Assembly: GCF_003345355.1 (NCBI RefSeq)
Contig: NZ_QQNB01000002.1
Span: 868,001-932,000, forward strand
From: Sphingomonas aracearum
GTDB lineage: Bacteria; Pseudomonadota; Alphaproteobacteria; Sphingomonadales; Sphingomonadaceae
DNA: 64,000 nt
Direction of reading: 5' to 3'
Position 1 is the stretch's first letter, and every line of letters begins with the position of its first letter. The notes below the pieces were generated by a model. That model made no database searches. It was not told where the DNA came from and worked only from the letters and a program-made list of their open reading frames with translations. The position numbers and the translations under genes were made by a program. Positions 17,310-25,392 of this stretch are shown here, in pieces.

Positions 17310-18616
17310 TGCTGCCGATCGTCGGCCCCGCGCCGGTGATGCTCGTGCAGGAGCAGGCAGAACGGTCGCCGGCGATGGCGACCGGCCTGTCGCCTGCGCA
17401 GATGTTCGCCCTGGCCGACAGCGCCAGGGGCGAGAAGCAGTTCGACGATGCCCTGGCGCTCTACGCCGCGCTGGCACAGGATCCGGACGCGGACGTGCGC
17501 GCGGAGGCGAGGTTCCGCCGCGGCATGCTGCTGGCGGAACTCGGCCGCTATGCCGATGCGGCGACAGCCTTCCGGGCGGTGCTGGACGAGAAGCCGGACG
17601 TCGCCCGGGTGCGGCTGGAGCTTGCCCGCGTGCTCGCGCTGCTGGGCGACGAGGCGGGGGCGCGGCGCGCCGTGCGCCAGGCACAGGCGACCGGATTGCC
17701 CGCCGATGTGGCCGCCACGGTCGACCAGTTCGCCCGCGCGCTCCGCTCCACGCGACCGTTCGGCGGCTCGGTGCAGGTCGCGCTTGCGCCGGACAGCAAC
17801 ATCAACCGCGCGACACAGGCGCGAACGCTGGACACGGTGATCGCTCCCCTCACCCTGTCGCGCGACGCGCGGGCACGCTCGGGCCTGGGCGCGAGGATCG
17901 CGGGGCAAGGCTATGTCCGGGTGCCGATCACGGACACGCTCTCGCTGCTGCCGCGCGCCTCGGCGCTGGGCAGCTTCTATCGCCAGCGCGACTTCAACGA
18001 CGTGTCCGCCTCCGCGCTGGTCGGTTTGGAATGGCGGCGCGCGCAGGATCGCTGGAGCCCCTCGGTCGGTTTCACGCAGCGCTGGTATGGCGGGCGACGC
18101 TATGCCCGCACGCGCAGCGCGACGCTCGACTGGCTGCATCCGCTCGGACGGCAGGCGCAGCTGGTGGTGCATGGCGGCGCCGCGGAGACCACCTATCTGC
18201 GTAACAGCCTTCAGGACGGCGGCCTGTTCGATGCGGCGATCGGCTATGAGCGCGCCGTCACCGCGCGATCGGGCTATGGCCTCACCCTGTCGGGCTATCG
18301 CCAGACGGCGCGCGATCGGGGCTATGCGACGGTATCCGGCGGGCTGACGATCTCCACGTGGCAGGATGTCGGCCGCACGACCTTTCTCCTGAGCTCCGGC
18401 ATCAATCGGCTGGAAGGGGACGAGCGGCTGTTCCTGTTCCCGGAGCGCCGGCGCGAGTGGCTGATGAACAGCTCGATTTCCGCCACGCTCCGCCAGCTCG
18501 CCGTGCGGGGCTTCGCGCCGACCCTGAGGCTGGCGCTCGAACGGAACCGGTCGAGTGTCGGCCTCTACGCGTATCGCCGCGTGGCAGGCGATATCGGGAT
18601 CGTTCGCGCCTTCTGA
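17306..18616 (+). CDS. Slam-like outer-membrane protein (surface lipoprotein assembly modifier)
   Basis: 436 residues. The N-terminal part (30-140) holds tetratricopeptide-like helices (ALADSARGEKQFDDALALYA; AELGRYADAATAFRAVLDEK). From about 155 (GGSVQVALAPDSNINRAT) to the end it is a beta-barrel of alternating strands of the DUF560/Slam type, ending VAGDIGIVRAF with terminal Phe as outer-membrane proteins do. Slam proteins move lipoproteins to the cell surface in Neisseria, Moraxella and relatives. It is coupled to the lipoprotein gene by an ATGA overlap. The N-terminus is short and has no convincing signal peptide, so the exact start (17306 or 17309) is uncertain. Confidence 0.77.
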   Translation: MMLPIVGPAPVMLVQEQAERSPAMATGLSPAQMFALADSARGEKQFDDALALYAALAQDPDADVRAEARFRRGMLLAELGRYADAATAFRAVLDEKPDVARVRLELARVLALLGDEAGARRAVRQAQATGLPADVAATVDQFARALRSTRPFGGSVQVALAPDSNINRATQARTLDTVIAPLTLSRDARARSGLGARIAGQGYVRVPITDTLSLLPRASALGSFYRQRDFNDVSASALVGLEWRRAQDRWSPSVGFTQRWYGGRRYARTRSATLDWLHPLGRQAQLVVHGGAAETTYLRNSLQDGGLFDAAIGYERAVTARSGYGLTLSGYRQTARDRGYATVSGGLTISTWQDVGRTTFLLSSGINRLEGDERLFLFPERRREWLMNSSISATLRQLAVRGFAPTLRLALERNRSSVGLYAYRRVAGDIGIVRAF

Positions 18617-18633
18617 CGGCCCTTCGCGAGCGC

Positions 18634-19767
18634 CTAGAAAGACGCGCGCTCGCCCCCGATCCAGCTGTCGTGCACCCGGCAGGCATCGTCCATCAGCACG
18701 AGGTCGGCGCGCAGCCCTGGCGCGATGCTGCCCGTGTCGCCGGACAGCCCCAGAAACGACGCGGGCGTCGCGCTGGCCATGCGGATGGCGGCGTCCAGCG
18801 GCACCCTGCCCTGCGCCACCGCGCCGTGCACCGCGCCGGCCATGGTGAGCGTGGAGCCGGCGAGCGTGCCCGCATCGTCGTGCAGCATGTCGCCGGCGCG
18901 GTGGATGCGCTTGCCCTGCAACAGGAAACTGTCTTCGGCGCTGCCGACGCTGGGCATCGCGTCCGTCACCAGCATCAGCCGCTGCTCGCCTTTCGCGCGG
19001 ATCGCCACGCGCAGCGATGCGGCGTGCAGGTGATGCCCGTCGGCGATGACGCCGGCAAAGGTCTCGTCGCTTTCCAGCGCCGCGCCGACCATGCCCGGCG
19101 CGCGGCCGGCGAGCTGCGACATGGCGTTGTAGAGGTGGGTGAAGCCGGTCGCCCCCGCCTCGATGCACGCGCGAACCTGTTCGTAGGGCGCATCCGAATG
19201 GCCGAGCGAGACGATCACGCCGGCCCCTGCCAAGGTCGCGACCTGCGCAGGCGTGACGCTTTCCGGCGCGACCGTCACCATCGTCACCCCGCGGCGGGCC
19301 GAGCACAGCAGCGCCAGCGCCTCGTCGGTCAGCGCGCGGACCTTGTCGGCGCGGTGGATGCCGCGCCGTGCGACGCTGAGGAACGGGCCTTCCAGATGGA
19401 CGCCAAGGACGCCCGGCACCCGTGCCGCGATCGCCGCATCGACCGCCGCGATGGCCGCCGCCACCACCGGCAGGTCGTCGCTGATGAGCGTCGGCAAGAG
19501 GCCGGTGGTGCCGAAGGGGCGATGCGCCGCCGCGATGGCGGCGACCGTCTCGACGCTCGGGTCGTCGTTGAGCAACCGCCCGCCCCCGCCGTTCACCTGC
19601 GTGTCGAGGAAGCCGGGCACCAGCATCCGCCCGTCGCACCGGACCTGCTCGGCACCCGCGGGCGGCCCGGCGGTGACGGCCGCGATGCGCTCGCCTTCCA
19701 GCACGACGCACACATCCTCCCGCCAGCCGGACGGCAGCAGGACCCGGGCATGGGTGAGCGCGATCAT
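18634..19767 (-). CDS. nagA: N-acetylglucosamine-6-phosphate deacetylase
   Basis: 377 residues of the amidohydrolase superfamily. Family landmarks in order: LVPGFLDTQVNGGGG, GVHLEGPFLS with the metal-binding Glu, SLGHSD, GFTHLYNAMSQL, ADGHHLH and MLVTDAMPSVG with the catalytic Asp. It removes acetate from GlcNAc-6-P in the cytosol, giving GlcN-6-P for the SIS-type deaminase encoded just upstream (4-bp overlap). It is the last gene of the amino-sugar operon. Length is normal. Confidence 0.93.
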   Translation of the reverse strand: MIALTHARVLLPSGWREDVCVVLEGERIAAVTAGPPAGAEQVRCDGRMLVPGFLDTQVNGGGGRLLNDDPSVETVAAIAAAHRPFGTTGLLPTLISDDLPVVAAAIAAVDAAIAARVPGVLGVHLEGPFLSVARRGIHRADKVRALTDEALALLCSARRGVTMVTVAPESVTPAQVATLAGAGVIVSLGHSDAPYEQVRACIEAGATGFTHLYNAMSQLAGRAPGMVGAALESDETFAGVIADGHHLHAASLRVAIRAKGEQRLMLVTDAMPSVGSAEDSFLLQGKRIHRAGDMLHDDAGTLAGSTLTMAGAVHGAVAQGRVPLDAAIRMASATPASFLGLSGDTGSIAPGLRADLVLMDDACRVHDSWIGGERASF

Positions 19768-20792
19768 CGGGTTTCCGTTACCTTGCGCAGATGCGGCGGC
19801 CGGTCCGGATCGCGCCCGCGGGCGACCGCCACGGCGTTCGCCAGCCGGTAGAAGCTCTGCACCGCCAGCAGGGGTTGCAGCGCGGGGGGCGCGTCCAGCA
19901 CCGGCAGGCGCACGCCCGCCGCCGCGCCGATCCCGGCGTGCAGCACGGTTGCGCCGCGCTCCGCAAACAGGGCGGCGAGTTCGGCAACACTGTTCTGCCC
20001 GGCATCGTCCTGCCCCAGCAGCAGCACGGGAAAGCCCTGCTCCACCAGCGCCATCGGCCCGTGGCGCACCTCCGCCGCGCTGAACGCCTCGGCATGGAGC
20101 CCGCAGGTTTCCTTCATCTTCAGCGCCATCTCCTGCGCAATGCCCAGCGCCGGCCCGCGCGCGACGACGTACAGGTGGCGCGCGGCAACGAGCGGCTCCA
20201 GCGCCGGCGACCAGTCGAGCGCCCAGGCGCGGTCGAGCAGGTCCGGCAGGGTGTCGGTCGCCGCCAGCAGTTCGTCATCTGCCGACCATTCGGCGACCAG
20301 CAGCAGGAAGCTCGCCACCGCCGCGATGAACGACTTGGTCGCCGCCACGCTTCGCTCCGGCCCGGCGTGGAGCGGCAGGCAGGGGCGACCCGCTGCCGCG
20401 AGAGGCGAGGTTTCGTCGTTGACCAGCGTGACGGGTCGCGCGCCGTCCTCCCGCGCCGCCTCGGCCGCGGCAAGCAGGTCCGGGCTGCGCCCCGATTGCG
20501 ACACCGCGAGCAGCAGCGTGTCGGCAAGGCGTGGCGCGGCGCCATAGACGGAGGCGACCGAGGGCGACAGCGAGGTCGTGAGCATCCGCACCCGCGTTTC
20601 GACCAGGTAGCGCGCGACGGTGGCGGCATTGTCCGAACTGCCGCGCGCCAGCGTGACGACCGCGCGAGGCGGGCGCGTGCGCAGCCCGGCGGCGAGCGCC
20701 GCATGCGCCGCGCGATCGTCCAGCAGGCGGCGCACCGCGGCGGGCGCCTCCGCCGCCTCGGCGAACATCAGCGTGCGCGCAGGGTCAAGCAT
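19764..20792 (-). CDS. double-SIS glucosamine-6-phosphate deaminase (NagB-II type)
   Basis: 342 residues with two SIS domains: LARGSSDNAATVARYLVETR plus SQSGRSPDLLAAAEAAREDG in the first, and VVARGPALGIAQEMALKMKE followed by HAEAFSAAEVRHGP in the second. It is the size and layout of the isomerase half of GlmS without the glutaminase domain, as in NagB-II/AgaS-type deaminases that convert GlcN-6-P to fructose-6-P. It overlaps nagA by 4 bp and murQ by 8 bp. Context strongly favours the NagB-II role; a different sugar isomerase cannot be excluded by sequence. Confidence 0.88.
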   Translation of the reverse strand: MLDPARTLMFAEAAEAPAAVRRLLDDRAAHAALAAGLRTRPPRAVVTLARGSSDNAATVARYLVETRVRMLTTSLSPSVASVYGAAPRLADTLLLAVSQSGRSPDLLAAAEAAREDGARPVTLVNDETSPLAAAGRPCLPLHAGPERSVAATKSFIAAVASFLLLVAEWSADDELLAATDTLPDLLDRAWALDWSPALEPLVAARHLYVVARGPALGIAQEMALKMKETCGLHAEAFSAAEVRHGPMALVEQGFPVLLLGQDDAGQNSVAELAALFAERGATVLHAGIGAAAGVRLPVLDAPPALQPLLAVQSFYRLANAVAVARGRDPDRPPHLRKVTETR

Positions 20793-21672
20793 CGCCCAGC
20801 GCCTCCAGCGCGCCGCCGAGCCGCCCGTCCTGCGCCTTCAGCAACCGCGCGGCCTCGTCCGGCGTCACCCCGCGGGCGATCAGCACCGCGCGGCCGATCT
20901 CGCCGCCTGCCGCCTCCAGCGCGGCGGCGGCGGTCGCGGCGTCGACCCGCCCGAGATCCTCCACCATCGTGCGCGCCCGGATCGCCAGCTTCGCGTTGGA
21001 AATGCGCATGTTCACCATGCGACCGGCATGCACGAAGCCGAGCCGCAGCATGATCGCGGTGGACAGGAGGTTGAGCGCCGCCTTTTGCGCCGTGCCCGCC
21101 CCCATGCGGGTGGAGCCGGCCAGCACCTCCGGCCCGGTATCGGCCAGGATCGGATAGTCGGCGGCGGTCAGCAGCGGCGTGTCCGGGTTGTTGGACAGGC
21201 CGACCGTGACCGCTCCGGCGTCCCGTGCCGCCTTCACCGCGGCGAGCACGAAGGGCGTGCGGCCGCTCGCGGCGATGCCGATCAGCACGTCGCCCAGCCC
21301 GATCGCCTCCGCCGACACCGCCGCACGGCCCGCCTCGGCATCGTCCTCCGCCCCCTCGACGGCGCGCATCAGCGCGCCCGGCCCGCCGGCGACGAGAAAC
21401 GCCAGCCGCCGCTCCGGCCAGCCGAAGGTGGGGGTGAGCTCCACGCCATCCTGCACGCCGATCCGCCCGGACGTGCCCGCGCCGGCATAGGCCAGCCTGC
21501 CGGCGGTGCCGAGCCGGGTCGCGGCGGCCTCCGCAGCGTCGGCAATCGCGCTCGTCTGTCCGCGCAGCGCCTCGATCGCATGGGCCTGCACGCCCAGCAT
21601 CGCGCGCACCGCCTGCTCGGTGGGCCAGCATTCCAGCCCCTGGAAGCGGGGATCAATCGCCTCCGTGCTCAT
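20785..21672 (-). CDS. murQ: N-acetylmuramic acid 6-phosphate etherase
   Basis: 295 residues. SIS-domain lyase that cleaves the lactyl ether of MurNAc-6-P to give GlcNAc-6-P and lactate. Signatures: LAYAGAGTSGRIGVQDGVEL, the ATPTFGWP-like LTPTFGWPERR, GIAASGRTPF, STRMGAGTAQKAALNLLSTA and the C-terminal VNMRISNAKLAIRA, VLIARG. The ATG at 21672 overlaps the kinase stop (ATGA); the longer open frame upstream is antisense noise. It hands GlcNAc-6-P to NagA in the same operon. Confidence 0.94.
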   Translation of the reverse strand: MSTEAIDPRFQGLECWPTEQAVRAMLGVQAHAIEALRGQTSAIADAAEAAATRLGTAGRLAYAGAGTSGRIGVQDGVELTPTFGWPERRLAFLVAGGPGALMRAVEGAEDDAEAGRAAVSAEAIGLGDVLIGIAASGRTPFVLAAVKAARDAGAVTVGLSNNPDTPLLTAADYPILADTGPEVLAGSTRMGAGTAQKAALNLLSTAIMLRLGFVHAGRMVNMRISNAKLAIRARTMVEDLGRVDAATAAAALEAAGGEIGRAVLIARGVTPDEAARLLKAQDGRLGGALEALGDA

Positions 21673-22544
21673 GGCCGCGGACCCAGCACCGCGACGGGCA
21701 GTCCGGCAAGCAACAGCGCGCCGTCCAGCGGGTCGCCCAGCGGCTCGCGCAGCCGCGCAACGGTGCGCGCGCGCAGCCACGGCTTCATGCGCGGCGCCAA
21801 TCCGCCGGCAAGCGCGCAGGCCGGCGCGCCGCGTTCGAAGATCGTCTCGATGAAGCGTTCGATGTGCAACGCGGCATCCTCCACGATGGAGCGGGCGATC
21901 GCGTCCCCCGCTTCGGCATATTCGACCACCAGCGGCGCGAACGCGGCATAATCGCGCGGCGTCGCCGCATCCATCCAGGCGATGGCGCGCGCCGTGTCGT
22001 GGCCGAACCGCTCGGTCACCGCGCTCGACAAGGGCGTTCGCGAGGTACGGCCGTCCAGCGCGCGAAGGGCGTGGCGCATCGCGCTGAGCCCCAGGGCCGC
22101 ACCGCTGCCTTCGTCCGAGATCGGGAAGCCATAGCCGCCAATGGCGAAGCGCCGGCCCTCGACGCGCACCTGCGCCACGCTGCCGGTGCCGATGATGAGC
22201 GTCGCGCCGTCTCCGCCCAGATGCGCGCCGATATTGGCGATCACCGCATCCGTCTCGAACGCCACGCTGGCAAAGGGAAAGTCGAGCGCCGCCAGCTGGT
22301 CGCGAATGCCCAGCCGCGAGATGCCGGCAATTCCCATGCCGGCCTGGATCTGCGCCCCGCCGGACAATCCGGCTGCGCGCACCGCCTGTTCGGCCGTTTC
22401 GGCGAGCACGGCATGGAGCCGCTCGATGCCGATCCGCGCATTGGCGGGGCCGCTTTCGCCCGTTCCCAGGACGGCGCCGGCCGCATCCACCAGCCGCGCG
22501 CGGCAATGGCTGCCGCCGGCATCGATCCCGAGATAGAAGACCAT
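21669..22544 (-). CDS. BadF/BadG-type ATPase, probable N-acetylglucosamine/N-acetylmuramic acid kinase
   Basis: 291 residues of the ASKHA (actin-like) fold. The phosphate-1 loop FYLGIDAGGSHCRARLVD (3-20), GMGIAGISR, the phosphate-2 region ATLIIGTGSVAQV and the late ALAGGLAPRM adenosine loop are all present. This family includes human NAGK and bacterial MurK, which phosphorylate GlcNAc and MurNAc. It lies directly before murQ with a 4-bp overlap, so a role in making MurNAc-6-P and/or GlcNAc-6-P is very likely. No PTS sugar gene is seen, so uptake of free sugars followed by this kinase makes sense. Confidence 0.87.
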   Translation of the reverse strand: MVFYLGIDAGGSHCRARLVDAAGAVLGTGESGPANARIGIERLHAVLAETAEQAVRAAGLSGGAQIQAGMGIAGISRLGIRDQLAALDFPFASVAFETDAVIANIGAHLGGDGATLIIGTGSVAQVRVEGRRFAIGGYGFPISDEGSGAALGLSAMRHALRALDGRTSRTPLSSAVTERFGHDTARAIAWMDAATPRDYAAFAPLVVEYAEAGDAIARSIVEDAALHIERFIETIFERGAPACALAGGLAPRMKPWLRARTVARLREPLGDPLDGALLLAGLPVAVLGPRP

Positions 22545-22618
22545 GGCGCCCCTTTGCCGCGCGCAAGGCGGCGCGTCCCGCTATTTTCCTTTGCTACCCT
22601 ATTCCGTTTGGCTGCACG

Positions 22619-24646
22619 TCACCGGCCGAACCGCACCCCGATCCAGAAGGTGCGCGGCGTGCCCAGATCGATCGAACCGCCGGCGTTGCGCGTCACCACC
22701 TCCTCGTCGAACAGGTTCTCGGCGCGGCCGACCAGGCGCACGCCGGGCGCGACCGGCAGGCTGGCCACCGCGTCCACCACCGTGGCGGCGCGCAGCACGT
22801 CCGTCTGCAGATCGTCCTCATATTGCCGGCCGATATAGCGCAGCGTGGCCGACAGCGACGGACCCCGCCGCGGCGCCCAGGCCAGCGTGCCGCTGGCGGC
22901 ATGGCGCGGGCTTTGCGCGGGGACGAACCCGTTGAAGGCGAGCCCCGGTGCGCGAACCTCGCTGTCGTTCAGCGCGTAGCTCGCCTGGAGCGACACGGCG
23001 CCGTGTCGCACCTGCCCGGTCACCTCCACGCCCCTGGCGACCACCGCATCGACATTCTGCCGCTGCCGCAGGTTCGCGCCCACCGTGACGTTGGCGATGG
23101 CATCGTCCAGCCGGTTGTAGAAGGCGGTGACGCCCAGCGTGACACCGCCCACCGGCGACAGGTCCAGGCCCGCCTCATAGCCCTTCAGCTTCTCCAGCCC
23201 GAGCCCTGCGTTCGCCTGGGTGGTGATCGGAAACACCACGAACGGGCGATACAGCTCGTTCAGCGTCGGCAGGCGAAAGCCGGTATAGGCCGCCGCGCGC
23301 AGGTCCACGCCCGGCACCGCATGGAACAGCGCGCCGAGGCGGCCGGTGGCGATGGTGCCGTCGCGGTCCCGGTAGCGGGTGTCGGTTGTCAGCACCCCGG
23401 CGCCGCTCCGCTCCGCGAAGAAGCCGTTGGTGATCGTCCAGCGATCCACCCGGCCGCCGCCGGTCAGCACCAGGCGCCCGATCGTCCAGTCGTCCTCGAC
23501 GAAGGCGCCCACCGTGGATTGCGCGCCGCCCGCATTGCGCCGGGCGGTGACCGCGCCGGAGGTGGCGTTGTAGGCATCCTCGAACAGCTCGCCATCGGCC
23601 CCGCGATAGTCCACGCCCAGGCGCAGCACATGGTCGCCGCCGACCGGCGGGCGCAGCTCGATCTTGCCGCCATAGCCGGTCGACGGCGTGTTGCGCTGGT
23701 CCAATGTCAGGCGAAAGCTCGTCGCGCTGATGACCTTGTTGGTGAAGTTGCGGGCCTGCAGATAGGCCAGCGCATCGACCTGCCATGCGCCGCGATGGAC
23801 CAGGCGCACGCTGGCGTCCTCTCCTTCCGAGGAGCTGTCGGCGCCGGCGAAGCGCAAGGTGCGGTTGTCGCGGAAGGCCAGGGCGGTGGCCTGCAGCTCG
23901 GTGTCCGGTCCGATCGGGGCGACCGTGCGCAGGCCGGCGGACCAGTCCTCGAACCGGGCGCGGGCGGTGGCGGCGACCCTCTGGTCCTCCGGCGTCGTGT
24001 AGAAGCCGTCCGAGCGCTCGTACCGCCCGAACGCCGACACGAAGCCGCGCCCGATGTCGGGCGTCACCACGCCGGATATCTGCTGGGAATCGTAGCTGCC
24101 ATAGCTTGCCTGGCCCGACACGAGCGGCAGGTCGGACCGGTCGGCGCTGACCAGCTCCACCGTGCCGGCCACCGCCCCCGCCCCGAACGGGCCGGAGCCG
24201 CCGCCGCGGGTGATGCGCACCGCGCCCAGCCGCTCCGGCGAAAAGGCGGTGAACGGGATATAGCCGAAAAAGGGATCGGTCTGCGGCACGCCGTCGAGCA
24301 GCACGAGCGCGCGGCTGGAGGCGTTGCCGCCCAGCGCGCGGAGCGTGAGCCCCTGCGCGGACGGGTTGGCCGAGCGGCTGTCCGACCGGCGGAACTGCTG
24401 CACGCCGGCGACATCGGCGAGCACGTCCTCCACCCGGTTGGATGCGTCGTTCGTCAGCCGGTCGCGATCGATCAGCGACTGTCCGTAGGCGGGCGTTCCC
24501 GGCGGCAGATCGAGGCCGCGGCCCAGCACCACCACTTCGCTGCTCGCCGGCGGCGGGGCGGCGGGCGTGGTCACCTCCTGCGCGCCGGCGGCGGTGGCAA
24601 GAACGGTGGCCGGCAGGGCAAGACAGAACAGGGCGGGTGAACGCAA
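22619..24646 (-). CDS. TonB-dependent outer-membrane receptor (amino-sugar operon)
   Basis: 675 residues. Signal peptide 1-22 (ATAAGA-QE). The plug domain (about 50-165) contains SLIDRDRLTNDASNRVEDVLADV and RALVLLDGVPQTDPFFGYIP. A 22-strand-type barrel follows, ending TFWIGVRFGR. It is a small, BtuB-like receptor. Only 74 bp separates it from the kinase-murQ-nagB-nagA genes on the same strand, so it probably imports muropeptides, chito-oligosaccharides or another amino-sugar compound across the outer membrane. The ligand cannot be deduced from sequence; an inner-membrane permease is missing from the cluster. Confidence 0.85.
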   Translation of the reverse strand: MRSPALFCLALPATVLATAAGAQEVTTPAAPPPASSEVVVLGRGLDLPPGTPAYGQSLIDRDRLTNDASNRVEDVLADVAGVQQFRRSDSRSANPSAQGLTLRALGGNASSRALVLLDGVPQTDPFFGYIPFTAFSPERLGAVRITRGGGSGPFGAGAVAGTVELVSADRSDLPLVSGQASYGSYDSQQISGVVTPDIGRGFVSAFGRYERSDGFYTTPEDQRVAATARARFEDWSAGLRTVAPIGPDTELQATALAFRDNRTLRFAGADSSSEGEDASVRLVHRGAWQVDALAYLQARNFTNKVISATSFRLTLDQRNTPSTGYGGKIELRPPVGGDHVLRLGVDYRGADGELFEDAYNATSGAVTARRNAGGAQSTVGAFVEDDWTIGRLVLTGGGRVDRWTITNGFFAERSGAGVLTTDTRYRDRDGTIATGRLGALFHAVPGVDLRAAAYTGFRLPTLNELYRPFVVFPITTQANAGLGLEKLKGYEAGLDLSPVGGVTLGVTAFYNRLDDAIANVTVGANLRQRQNVDAVVARGVEVTGQVRHGAVSLQASYALNDSEVRAPGLAFNGFVPAQSPRHAASGTLAWAPRRGPSLSATLRYIGRQYEDDLQTDVLRAATVVDAVASLPVAPGVRLVGRAENLFDEEVVTRNAGGSIDLGTPRTFWIGVRFGR

Positions 24647-24813
24647 GGCGGTGCTCCGGAAACGAGAACGGCGTCAACGCGCGGAACCGCGCCGCGGGGT
24701 CAAGAACGGCGCGCGCGAAAGGACGCAAGTGCAAAGCGCGGCCTGTCGCCTGCGCGAAACGGGATCGCGCGCCTCCGATCGGCGTTGGTGCCGATCATTG
24801 CGGAGGATTGCCG

Positions 24814-25284
24814 GTGAGATCAGTTCCGACCCTGACCGTGCTGGCGCTGTTGTCGGCCTGCTCCTCGCCCGGCGGAACCGGCGACAACAATGCGCAGGAT
24901 GCCGCCATTGCCAACCGCATCGAACTCGCAAGCAACGGCAAGCCCGTGCCTGCCGCCAGCGCCACGCCGGCCCGAACCGGCCCCGCCTTCCCGCCCCCCT
25001 TCGTCGCCCGATGGGGCCGGACGGCAGCCGACTGCGATCCGTCCAGCAACAAGGCGACCGGCCTGCTGGTCATCAACACCGACGGCGTGCGCTTCTTCGA
25101 CACCGAAGCCGGGCTTTCCGCGATCGACCGGCCATCGGAATATACGGTCACGGCGCAACTGGCGTTCAAGCAGGCCGGTGCCGGTTTCGGCGAGCGACAG
25201 ATGTTCGCGCTGACGAGCGGCGGCACGGCGCTGCTGCGCACCGACCAGGCCACGGGCAAGACCGAACGCTACGACCGCTGCTGA
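24814..25284 (+). CDS. small lipoprotein, unknown function
   Basis: 156 residues from a GTG start preceded by a good ribosome site (CGGAGGA, 24801-24807). Signal peptide with lipobox LLSA-C16. The mature part has a proline/alanine-rich linker, then FVARWGRTAADCDPSSNKATGLLVI, with a second Cys, then short beta-like stretches; a third Cys is the last residue (ERYDRC), so a disulfide in the periplasm is plausible. I do not recognise a named family. Similar small lipoproteins with a WGxxxxDC motif are common in sphingomonads. It is divergent from the upstream receptor gene and 108 bp before the next one. Confidence 0.7.
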   Translation: MRSVPTLTVLALLSACSSPGGTGDNNAQDAAIANRIELASNGKPVPAASATPARTGPAFPPPFVARWGRTAADCDPSSNKATGLLVINTDGVRFFDTEAGLSAIDRPSEYTVTAQLAFKQAGAGFGERQMFALTSGGTALLRTDQATGKTERYDRC

Positions 25285-25334
25285 CCGGCCTGCGGAACAA
25301 GCCTGCCGATTTCAGTTCCGGTTCGGCTTTATCG

Positions 25335-25352
25335 TTGCAAGTCATTCGCAAT
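25335..25352. promoter_or_regulatory. candidate Fur-type operator upstream of TonB receptor
   Basis: TTGCAAGTCATTCGCAAT, an imperfect palindrome (TTGC...GCAA). On the reverse strand it shares 12 of 17 positions (TTGCGA-T-A-T--CAA) with the site before feoA at 62892-62908. It ends 40 bp before the receptor ATG. Confidence 0.45.
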
Positions 25353-25392
25353 ATCGCCAAAGCAGCCGCGCAACTTCGATCAAGCACGTTCC

